Shown: piece after piece, positions 35,526 to 45,346 of the stretch
How the letters are laid out: the number at the start of each line of letters is the position of its first letter
Numbering within the stretch: position 1 is the stretch's first letter
From: Evernia prunastri
Lineage: Eukaryota; Ascomycota; Lecanoromycetes; Lecanorales; Parmeliaceae
Direction: 5' to 3'
DNA length: 56,932 nucleotides
Assembly (NCBI GenBank): GCA_003184365.1
Contig: NKYR01000184.1
Span: forward strand, 1 to 56,932
Program-made: the position numbers and the translations under genes
The notes under the pieces: model-generated
The model's database searches: none
What the model saw: the letters and a program-made list of their open reading frames with translations, nothing else
What the model was told of the DNA's origin: nothing

Positions 35526-36710
35526 GCTTCGGAAGGATGAGATTGAGCAGATCACACCGACCGTTAGACCCCACGGCGAAGGAAACAGTGCGTCTTTCGG
35601 TAATGATCGATATGACTCATTGAAAGCCTTGATGTTGAAACTTATCTGTTCCTGTTTGGCATGGCGGTCCAAGCAGAAACCTTGAAATCTCTAGTCTCCC
35701 GTATCCTCACATACAGCGGCAGCGACGGAACACCCTTCAATGTTATCCTGCGATCATGTGGCTTTGTTGATACTTCGCAAAGGGTTACCCGCAAGCAAAG
35801 CCAGATCATGTTCCGCAATGCGCAAGGTAGGGAGAATTAGCGGACAGCAGGAGTGTAATGACACATGGCAAATGGCCTGGTTGAGCGTAAATTTTCGCCT
35901 TTTCTCCTGGGCAACTCGAAGCGGAATTTCTGGGGGTCGGTGCATAGAAACGACATGTTTTGCCGAAAGCTTGTCTACGCATAGAAGTAGATTACGCCAC
36001 AGAGGTGCATTCTAAGCCCAGATACAACGTTCATACGCAAACCATTGACCGTCCATTGGGAAACCGAATACAGCCCAAAAATTCCCACCATCATCTTTTC
36101 GAGGGAGTATTGGCGCTGTTTGTGTTGTATCACCAACTGAGCCTCACTATTGTTTCTACAAACAAATTGGACATGTTTCGTGTTTTGGCCCCATTTGTCG
36201 CGATGAGTGGCTGACCTTAGCTGCATGAAGAGAGAGCGGTAGGATCTGTAACCTCACAAGCCAAATGTGGAAGTCTGCGCGGCGCGTACATGTTTCGTGC
36301 ATGAGTCTCGGCCTTGCCTTGTACAACCACTGCAATCCTTCGTGTCTCCCTGAACATATTCGCCAATCAATTTTGATCTTTCCACTCACTGCGCCGCTCC
36401 CAACAACCAGCGTTCGGAACCCTTGAGTGAATGGGACTCAAATGCAACATTGTACGTCTCTTCATGCAAAGTTAATGTGCCCAATGTAATCGCGTTTTCG
36501 GCTGAAGGATGGAGACCAACCATTGGAAATGGGTTACATGATCCAATTGGGTAATACCTGTGGAAAGGCTGTGTGGACATCCGCGGGGCTATATTTGGCG
36601 GATTCCTACATCAGATCGGAAAACAGATCACTCGTTGAACGTCGCAGGTGTAAGGCTGTGACCTGGACAGCCATAGCAACGTCTTCAGCCTGACCTTATA
36701 TTCCAGCGAG
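35526..36710. other. Intergenic DNA
   Basis: Short frames on both strands without a recognised family; contains the promoter region of the rhodopsin-like gene, in which no specific element was identified. Confidence 0.5.
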
Positions 36711-38249
36711 ATGGCAAGCTCTACCACTGCTATGGCCCAAGAGCAGGCCCAAGCTGCGCTGCGCACACTGCTCGAAGGACCAGCTATGAGCCCTCCCGCA
36801 GGAGTGATCCCAAATTTCCACAATCCACCCAACCTTGACGTCTTTGTCGCCCTGACTATAGCTCTTTGTGTCACTTTCGCTACTTTGGCTGTACTCCTAC
36901 GCATGTACACTAAGGTTTTCATCTTGCGAGCGCTGGCATGGGAAGATTGTAGATATCCCCCTTTCCCCTTGTGAGACTACAAGCGTTAATTTAGTGATAT
37001 CACTTAGATGTCATTGTCCTAGCATGGGTAGAGTCACCCGCTGGAATATATTGGTGATATACTGACTCGAGCAGCTGCTCCAGATAGGGGAGACTATCCC
37101 GTCCGGAATTGTGACCCGCTATGGCGGAGGAACCCACATGTGGAATGTCGAGCTGCAAACTTTCTTCAAGATGCTTTATGTGAGGACAGCTAGAAGTGAA
37201 AGTCGAAACGGTGGACCTGGTGCTAACAGCAAGATTAGTGGGTCAACATCTCAGCCGTTGTGTACGGCTTTGTGGTCTTCTTCATCAAACTCTCTATTCT
37301 ACTTCAGTATCTTCGAATCTTCGCCCCCACCCGCAAAGGCAACATGTTCATCTATGTTGGTGTTCACATTTGCATATGGACCAATTTGATGTTCTATCTC
37401 GTTGAGACCGTATTTGAGATTGCGATATGCACTCCGCGTAAGAAGATATGGAACCCGCTTATGACGACTGGCCACTGTTACAGCGTCGATGCTACTTTCC
37501 AGGCCACCGGCGTGTTCAACGTCATCTCTGACTTCGCAATCCTAATACTTCCAATGCCTTGCGTCTGGAGGCTCCGTTTGCCGCTGAAGAAGAAGGTACT
37601 CATGACGACGATATTTGCGACTGGGTTTTTGTAAGTAATCCTTCGTTGCCAACGATAGTCCAGGACTATCAAGATCACTACGACTAAGGCGCAACCACTT
37701 ACTATGTTACAACGCCTTTACCGGTCTCTACTGACCTCTTGTCCCAGCGCTTGCATTACCTCAATCCTGCGGACGTACTATACGTGGAAGATTGTCCAGT
37801 CGCCCGATATAAGCTACAACATGGTCCCCATGGGAATGTGGACATACGCCGAGCTGTCCACAGGGATAGTCATCAGCTGCCTCCCCGTCATACCGAAATT
37901 TTTCCAACACATCGGCCCAAAGGTATCCAGCGCACTCACCTTCCGATCGAGGCCTACGAAGGACTCCGGCGTCGGATCGGAGTCCGCGGCGTCCTCGGAC
38001 AAAGTCCGAGCCGAAAAGCTCAAGCTACCCAGTTTCAAGCACACCTTTGCTTCGGTCGTTTCGAGAACGGAGAAGGAGGACGACCATGAACTGTACAGCG
38101 AGCAGACCCTTTCTAAAGGGGAGTACGCCATGCTGCATGATGGACCGGCTGCACCGAGGCGCTTTGTTACAAGCGAGATCATTCAAATGCCTGCGGCAAA
38201 GGTTGCGACGACACGAGATGATTTGGAGAGAGGATATGGAATGTTTTAG
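36711..38249 (+). CDS. Rhodopsin-like seven-helix integral membrane protein (Pth11-related, no CFEM)
   Basis: Five exons (36711-36948, 37008-37027, 37075-37179, 37239-37630, 37748-38249) join in frame to 418 residues. It matches the fungal rhodopsin-domain family: LDVFVALTIALCVTFATLAVLLRMYTK split from WEDYVIVLAW, GGGTHMWNV, YWVNISAVVYGFVVFFIKLSI, FQATGVFNVISDF, ILILPMPCVWRL and SCLPVIPKFFQH. Seven helices are followed by a Ser/Lys-rich cytosolic tail of about 120 residues. No N-terminal CFEM cysteine domain is present. Such proteins are thought to act as surface receptors; ligand unknown. Exon 2 is only 20 nt. Reading is clean. Confidence 0.85.
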
Positions 38250-38400
38250 TTTGCATGGAATGCATCTGTTGAGTAGAAGTCAAGCTTTGATGGGCGATGA
38301 ATACGAAACTAGCACTGACAGTGGTGGCATGTGCGATGGGACCCGGACTAATGGAAGCTGGAGCGGTAATAATCAGGTTCTAGGGTTCAGATACAAGTAC

Positions 38401-38429
<29 letters not shown>
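38401..38429. repeat. CA microsatellite
   Basis: About 14 uninterrupted CA dinucleotides about 150 bp after the rhodopsin-like gene stop. Confidence 0.97.
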
Positions 38430-38431
<2 letters not shown>

Positions 38432-39113
38432 AATAAATAACATTGCGGCATATTGCTCTTAGCAGCCAGAATCAAGCTTTCTGCCAAGCTGATACATTTT
38501 TCCCGATTGATCTCCACTTTAACGTTTGCGCCGCGAGGCTGCAGAACGTAGTGTAACCTTGGGTCTACGCACAGTCTGATCATTACTACCTGCCAAGACA
38601 CCGGATGCGCCCTCCACTAGCACTCCATCATACGCAAGGCAGACCCATCCAGAGCCAGTGAAGATCAAGGCTAGACTACGCTTCACCCGTTGCGGCTCTC
38701 AGTGTGCCCTGATGTCCAAGGACACCAACCGCTACAGGTGCGGTACAGCACAGAGCAAGCCATGAGTTGGCTCGATTCTGATGGCACTTTCCTTCCCCGA
38801 TGTGACGGAACATCCGTTCCCGGCCCGCGAGAGGCTCTAGGTATTGATCCAACCACATCAAAAAAATATGCATTCTAGTCTCTCCTTCAATTATCCCGTT
38901 CCACCTGAATTGGCACTACCCGGTTCGCTTCCGTAGACACTGATCACACACATTCACTGAACGGTTCGGCGTACGAGAAATTTGACATATCTAAGCATTC
39001 CATCATTCGTAGCACATTGCCAGCGATACCAGCCCAGAAAGCCGTCTAAATGAGGCACAATTAATGCTGACACTCATGTTACGAATACGAAAAAGAGCCG
39101 TTTGGGTATGCAA

Positions 39114-39169
39114 CCACAAGGCGTTGGCCACAAGGCGTTGGCCACAAGGCGTTGGCCACAAGGCGTTGG
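39114..39169. repeat. 14-bp tandem repeat, four copies
   Basis: Four perfect copies of CCACAAGGCGTTGG in a row. Perfect identity implies recent expansion. No gene overlaps it with confidence. Confidence 0.95.
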
Positions 39170-39730
39170 GATGGTGTGGCTGCGCTAAAATGCTGCCTGC
39201 ATATGGCCCTCCCCTCCCTGCCCTCCTTGACCTTTCATCCTACTCTCTAATTCGAAGCCAAGCTGTATTTAAGTTGCTGCTGGCTTGCATGCGGAGAGAT
39301 GAGCTCTTGGTGAATAGTTGTGCCTGGTCTCTAGCACATAGGTAGGTAGCAGCGGCGGCGGCAACTTCTAGCTCGATGCCACAGCGGGACTGTTACTCGA
39401 TCTTGATGCGCATGGATCTCTATGCCAGTACATCTTTGCATTCTTCAAGAGGCGAGATAAAAGGGCAAAGCAGCCGGAAGGTCTTGTCGATCTTGTTAGC
39501 ACTCGCTTGTTCAATTCTGGCCCGAGGCGCTTAGACCTTGCCATTTCCACCTGCCAGCTTAAACTCGAACACACATTCCACCTTCGAATAAACGATTTGG
39601 GATAATAGCAGCTGATACTGCCTTGCGGGGTTTGTGATACAAAGTCACACAAATCCTTTGGTACTTGTATTGACTGCCGACATCCTTACATCGGCGTTGC
39701 TTGCTACTATGCAACGCCTACCACCAACGC

Positions 39731-40141
39731 ATGACGTTTGTTGAGACTATCTCGGATGCTTGGCTTAGGGAACGGATCGGCGCTGGCCTCAAAGTCGCTC
39801 TTTCTAGAGCCTGGCCATACGGCCGACCAGATTTTGAGCACATGGACGACCATGACATTTCCTAGATGTGGGATCCGCCCACTTGGACGCATAGAGAACG
39901 TGTTCGGGGGGGCATCGCGACAGCAAATGAAAGAATCAGGGTCCTTATAGCTGACGGAGTCGACCCGAACGGAGAGCGCACTCTGCTGCAAGAACTACGC
40001 GACGCGGGTTCCTTCTTACCCCAGAACAAAATTGAGGTCGCGCGTATGACTGCCTGGGAACCCTGGACGGGCGTTAATGAATCTGACTGGCTGTCCCTAA
40101 GAGAAAGATGGGGCAAACATGAAAATGATGATGACATGTGA
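39731..40141 (+). pseudogene. Small hypothetical protein with in-frame TAG
   Basis: From ATG 39731 a frame reads MTFVETISDAWLRERI... to HDIS, meets TAG at 39863-39865, and continues in the same frame as MWDPPTWTHRERV... to a stop at 40141 (136 codons apart from the TAG). Both halves have similar composition: many Trp, Arg and Asp. No family is recognised. It is either one small gene with a premature stop (ancestral CAG possible) or an unrelated 91-codon ORF starting at 39866. Confidence 0.4.
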
Positions 40142-41293
40142 GATATGACGGATACTAGAAAACATGAGTGCGGCTCTTGGGCAGTGCGTTATGGCCTACC
40201 CATGGCGAGGCTGGTTCAATTGCTAGGTGCATTGTGGATTTCTAGTCCCCCCGAGGCTCTTCGAAAAAGCGTCGGTGCGCAAGTTTGTGAGCGAGAATCT
40301 TGATGTCCAAATAAATTCGATTCCTGCCCTCCTGCCAACCAAAGTTCTCGAACTTTGCTACAACCATCATTCGCAGTAATAGCAAATGATTACCCGATTC
40401 CGATGCAAACCTACGCGCACAGCCAGAACCTCATGTCCTTTCTCCTACATACCCTCTCTCCATCCACGTGGGCTCTACAGCAGCTCACAACCCTTACACT
40501 ATCTCATCTGCATTCACCCATCGCGTCCAGTTGTCCACTCATCAGCCCTACGTCTCTGTCTCCCGGACAGTACCATCCTTCCACATGCTACAACTCGTCT
40601 GATCTCGCAGAAACATTCTCGATCTCGCCAATGCGTCATCAAACACATCCCTCATTCGATGCTATAGGCATTCGCTCTACTCGCTGTCAACCGTCCAATA
40701 CACACAGTTTTTGATAGCCGCGAATTAAACGTATTGACTGGCATCGCTACCGTGATTGGCAACCGAATGAACAGCGGCGATGGCCATCCCCAAAACAAGG
40801 CTATATACAGGCGCGTGCGGACGAGAAATAATGCCATATATCTGGAAGAGATACAATCGAACGAGGGGCCCGGCGCTGGTGGTAAGCCCATCCATAGAGC
40901 TCTCCCATCAAGACGCGAATTTCCTGACTATCGCGCCCATTACACCATTATTCAAGTCCCCGTATTGCTGTTCAATATTGCCATGCCATGGGATCGATTA
41001 ACCCTCAGTTTCACGGTGGCGAGGAAAGTGAGATAAGGGTCTTTGTCATCCCAGGCTAAAGTTCCTTTGATTGCAGAAACCAACTTCCTTTCTAGGCAGA
41101 GGGGAGGGGAAGTGTTCTTTCATGCAGCTTATGGTCGGTGTAAGCACTCTAAAAGAACCCCCCATCCCGTATCCCACTTTCTTTTCTTCAACTCCACAAT
41201 TTGCAAGCTAATAATACAACGACCGCTATATTATCCAAAACAGCGTCGGGTATTTTGAAAATACCTATTTTTATTTCCTCGTATCCATAACAG
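40142..41293. other. Intergenic DNA; upstream exons of the module gene may lie here
   Basis: Only weak frames. The module gene at 41294 has no ATG in its first visible exon, so its start exon should be in this stretch. A frame ending near 41250 (YYPKQRR) before a possible donor GTATTT is a candidate, but unproven. Confidence 0.4.
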
Positions 41294-42182
41294 ATCATAT
41301 CTGGTTCAATATGTCGAAGTCCAGGTTGCCAGAATTATCCCTTACCCACTAGCCAGTTCTGCAATCAACGTGAGTCACTATGGTCTTGCTCTGCATTTTC
41401 CCCTCCAACTGATGTATATAACAGATGTGTGCCGCGCCTATGGGAAAAATTATAACAATGAGCAATGGCTTGGAACCGTCTTCTGCAGAGACCGTGAGTA
41501 TGGTCCACGAGTATCAACGGAAGTCCTCTTTAATGACTGGATTTGGTAGATGCTTGTTCAAGCCAACCTTGTCAGAAAGAACGAGATGACGACGGCTACT
41601 GCTGCTACAACCGTGTGTGATTCGGGTGACATCCAAGGCAAGTGTAGACTTTGACATCGGTCAGATAAATGTTCTGTGAGCGATTGCAACGAAATAAGGA
41701 TCAATAACTCCTTGTACTGTGAAATCCGTGAGTCATTCATACGGCATCCAAGTCAAAAATAGACTTTGACCAGTTTTCAGATGATTGTTGTGGTCATACG
41801 GCACCCAAGTCAAAAATAGACTTTGACCAATTTTCAGATGATTGTTGTGGTGTAGGCTGGTGCAGAAAAGAGACGACCAGGGATTCCAACTATTGTAAAA
41901 CGCGTGAGTCAGTGTTGGGTACGTCTTCTTGGCTAAAAGTCGATTAACTTGTTCCAGATGCCTGCAGAACTCCAGGATGTATAGTAAAATGTGCTACTCA
42001 TACTGACTACTGTGACACCCGTAAGCTGCTCTATGATATCAATTCTGATTTCATTCACATAACTAGTATTATGCAGACGCTTCCAACTCTCGCGCGATCG
42101 AGCCAAACTACGACGACGATTAGGCCAGCAACAGTTTCGTCGTGAATGTCATAGCGCGAGCTTTGGGGAAGTGGTTGAGTAG
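41294..42182 (+). CDS. Tandem-exon cysteine/histidine module protein (C-x4-C-x10-C-x2-H repeats)
   Basis: A chain of short exons, each flanked by phase-1 GT-AG introns of 46-56 nt: 41294-41369, 41425-41493, 41550-41612, 41665-41727, 41838-41903, 41958-42020, 42067-42182. Each exon encodes one module of about 21 residues with the pattern C-x4-C-x10-C-x2-H. Examples: CRSPGC...FCNQH, KCSVSDC...YCEIH, DCCGVGWC...YCKTH. The final His codon is split, C at the end of one exon and AT at the start of the next, so each splice builds the ligand. Module 2 (41425) has Lys in place of the second Cys, and the last module ends in Leu instead of His. Spacing suggests zinc-binding mini-domains, but disulphides are possible. 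A basic tail (RRFQLSRDRAKLRRRL) follows. The start exon was not found. Function unknown; the first exon also lacks an ATG. Confidence 0.72.
41738..41851. repeat. 57-bp tandem duplication across an intron/exon boundary
   Basis: Two copies of a 57-bp unit (41738-41794 and 41795-41851) differing at two positions. Each carries the 3' end of the intron with its AG acceptor plus the first 14 bases of the next exon. The result is two acceptors (after 41780 and after 41837). Because 57 is 19 codons and the extra stretch has no stop, either acceptor keeps the frame. Confidence 0.93.
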
Positions 42183-43907
42183 TTCCTACGTGTTTACTTC
42201 CTGCGCTGGCTCCACATACAGGGAGGAGATAGTGTGTGGGTCTTTCGCTTAGCAGTGTCTTTTTTCCCCATACCACTTTGCGATGACAGCTGTTCACATT
42301 GAAGAATTAGTCTTCGCCTCATCATCGCAGAAACATATGATCTGAACAATGTGCATATGAACATGATTGGGCCGTCCTATACTGACGCGAACCATCGAAT
42401 AAAAGCCGTCATAGGCGTGTACTCGTACCTCAGCACCAGGAAACCTCCCATGTCTATAGCGACATGACTTGAAGTAATGATAGCTAGGTAAATGTCTTAA
42501 TACAGGCATGGGAGGGTCCAACAAATGTATGCAATTGCTCTGAATGAGAAGAGTCGAACGAAGTGACTATTGCCTTCAGGGTGACATGGTCTGCATAGGC
42601 CATTTTCTACCCAGGAAGGCCACGAATGCCCCACTGTTGCCATGGCCTCCAATGCACCACGGCCTGAATCGCCACGGCCTTGGACAATGCGAAACATAGC
42701 GATATGCAGTGTGAGCGACTAACCCCAGCCCTGCTGTGGCGAGCTGTTGCCACTCCCTTGAAGAAGTGTATATGCTACCGGGTGTGAATGCGGCGGAAGA
42801 AGCTACAATGTCCTCGCTTCCTGTGGCTTCTGTCTCTTCTTGACTAGACGCCAGTCATGTCATGACTTCATGGAATACATGATGTTCTTGAACGCGGCAA
42901 ATACATGGAGAATATTGACACCCGCTTTAAAAGTCCTAGACAGCACCCAACACAGTGACCTCACGGTGCCGGAGAGAACGCAGTCTGTTCAAAGTGATTT
43001 CGAGTGGCTAACGACGAACGAACGATACAAAATAGCTCTCTCAGAAGGAGCAATACACAATGGGAAACATGAGTCCCACGTCACCTCTCCTCTTCGGAGA
43101 AACGCAGAACGCACCTTACTCTCTCTCGATGCTGGAAACTCTTCCACTGAGCTGCCCAGGCAGAGTGAACTTACCCAACACGAAGGAAAGTAACGGTAGC
43201 GCATGGGGGTATGAGATGCTGCAGAAGAACCCGTCTCATCCCCTCATGTACGCGCGAGCGACGAAAGAAGTTCCACTCACTTAGACATGAACAGAACAGA
43301 GCCAATTGCTTCAACCCAAGCAATGCCGGCTGTCGAAGCTCCGCGCTACAAGCCATTCCGTCAGTCGTCCAGAAACACCTAGCAAAAGACGCATCGAAAG
43401 CCAAGCAAGGCAAAAGCAAAAGCGTACCGAAATCCCAAAACAATATGTCCAAACAACGCACCCACACGCAGCCCCATACACGGTCCAGCCCAGCGCGCAA
43501 AAGTTCATATATGCGACGCAGCCGAGGAACGATCCATCATCCGTGGCTCAGGGTACGTACCACAGCACTCGCACGCGGCACGCGCCGTCCGACTAGTCTC
43601 CCATCTACCATACCAGCTATCGAAACGTAGAATCTTCCCGATCGTTGAAGACAACCGCACGCACCACTACGGGATACCAGGCCAACTATGATTCGTGAGC
43701 GCGCATGAGCTCACCTTCGGGGAATGGATGGGATTGAACCCGAGGGCCGAGCTGACGCAGAACGACGTAAGGTGCGGCGTCGAATCGAGTGATGTTCTTT
43801 TTTTTTCGTTTTTGTTTGTCCGTGGATGGTAGAAGAGTAACGTGGAGCTATGGATGCGGATGGGGAGACGGAGACAGATGGGGAGGCGAATGGTATAGAT
43901 GGAAACA

Positions 43908-43985
43908 GCGATAGCGATAGAGATAGAGACAGAGACAGAGATAGAGACGAAAGATATAGACGTAGGTATAGAGATATATATACAC
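43908..43985. repeat. GATAGA/GACAGA hexamer tract
   Basis: Purine-rich tract of degenerate 6-bp units (GATAGA, GACAGA, GATAGC) ending in TATATATA. Explains the Asp/Arg-rich shadow frames here. Confidence 0.85.
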
Positions 43986-44215
43986 ACTCCATACCACGCT
44001 CTACACTTCACATTCCACTCCACCCAACACCATGCAGAACCACAGACAAAACACACTTCTCACGTCTCACCTATTCTCCACATCCTCCATCTCTCATTCA
44101 AATATACCAGCTCTCTACATTTCCGTCCCAGCTCCCGTATCAGCTCTCACTCCCCCTCCAGCTCTCACCAGCTCCAACGCCTTCCCCTTCCCCTTGCCCT
44201 TCGCCCCAAACTCAT

Positions 44216-44288
44216 TCCCTTCCTTTTTCCCTTCCCCTTCCCCTTCCCCTTCCCCTTCCCCTTCCCCTTCCCTTCCCCTTCCCCCCTT
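44216..44288. repeat. CCCCTT hexamer tract
   Basis: About eight to ten CTTCCC/CCCCTT units on the plus strand. Explains the Pro/Ser-rich shadow frames here. Confidence 0.9.
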
Positions 44289-44721
44289 CTACCTCAAGTC
44301 ATCTCCGAACCCTCTACAGCCAAAACCCCCTCCCCCCCACCCCAAGCCCCCTCCGCCTCCCCATCCCCATCCCTCTTTCCTCATTCCAAGACGCCAGACC
44401 CTAGCAGTCACGCGAGCATGGCCCGTCCCAGCCCGTCGTCCGCTTAAACCGAGATGCAGAGATGTAAGCCTCCACGTGGAATATCGGCAACAAATGCTAT
44501 AGATGAGATTCTACGAGCACGATGCCGGGTGCCAGGAACCCCAGCCAGCGCGGTGGAAGGCGGGGTGCTGGTGAGGGAGGTGTGGTGTTGCGGGTTATGA
44601 TACGTTTTCGCGGCTGATGTTGATTGCTTGCTTGCTCGGCTGCTTGTTTGCTGCTGAGGTTGGCCGAGTTGGGTCTGCGCTGGATTTGTGTTTGAAGCGG
44701 GCGGAGTGCGAGGAAGGCGGA

Positions 44722-44769
44722 GTGAGAGACGGGTAGGGTGAGAGACGGGTAGGGTGAGAGACGGGTAGG
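44722..44769. repeat. 16-bp tandem repeat, three copies
   Basis: Three perfect copies of GTGAGAGACGGGTAGG. Identity implies recent duplication. Confidence 0.95.
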
Positions 44770-45346
44770 GTGTGTAAAGGATGAGAGAGAGAGTGAATAG
44801 GAGCATCAGAGCATCAGAGCATGAGGAGCATCAGAGCATGGGAGAGCAGGAGACAACGCAAGAGTACGAGGATAAGACCATGAGAGCAAGAGAGAACATG
44901 AGGATGATAGGATACGAATATGAGCACAAGCACACACGAGAAAAATTCCAAATAAATGATCCCAAGGTCACAAAGTCAAAGGGATGCTGGCAGTGTGAAA
45001 GCATAGGTTCCAGAAGGGTAGAGAAGAGCAAGCAAGCAAGTATAAGGGAGATATATCATTCTCGATATTCAGCCGTGAAAGACCTTGAAAAGGCTAGCCG
45101 TGCAAAGTGGTGGTACTGATCGAAAGATTTTCTTTTGATTTAAAAACAACCGGGTGACAGAGAATGGATATGAATGTGCTATAAAGAAAGCTGTGTAATT
45201 GGTGGGAAGGGGATCGCGGCCTAGACGTCCTCGCGTCGGACAGTCTGTCTGTTCAGGTTGCCACCAAAGAATCGAGATAATTGGTATGATGGTGACTAAT
45301 TGCAATTGGCATCATCTACGTACCTTAGCAAATTCAAAACGCAAGC

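Larger units (their letters stand above)
38250..39730. other. Intergenic DNA with simple repeats
   Basis: Holds a CA microsatellite and a four-copy 14-bp tandem repeat (listed separately). No gene recognised. Confidence 0.5.
42183..45346. other. Long gene-poor stretch with low-complexity tracts
   Basis: No recognised gene in 3.1 kb. Longer frames at 43850-44502 are products of simple-sequence composition (Pro/Ser or Asp/Arg runs). A 117-codon frame at 42840-43193 has no recognised family. Confidence 0.5.

Noticed and set aside
9222..39865. Alternative genetic code with reassigned stop codons
   Set aside because: All three stop codons occur within frames, and the same stops terminate clean genes normally.
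43717..43745. GGGATTGAACCC, reminiscent of a tRNA T-arm on the minus strand (also near 56053)
   Set aside because: The flanking bases do not form a T-stem, and no D-arm, anticodon arm or acceptor stem could be drawn.
43850..44502. Overlapping 150-180-codon ORFs
   Set aside because: They follow hexamer and CT-rich simple sequence and have low-complexity translations.
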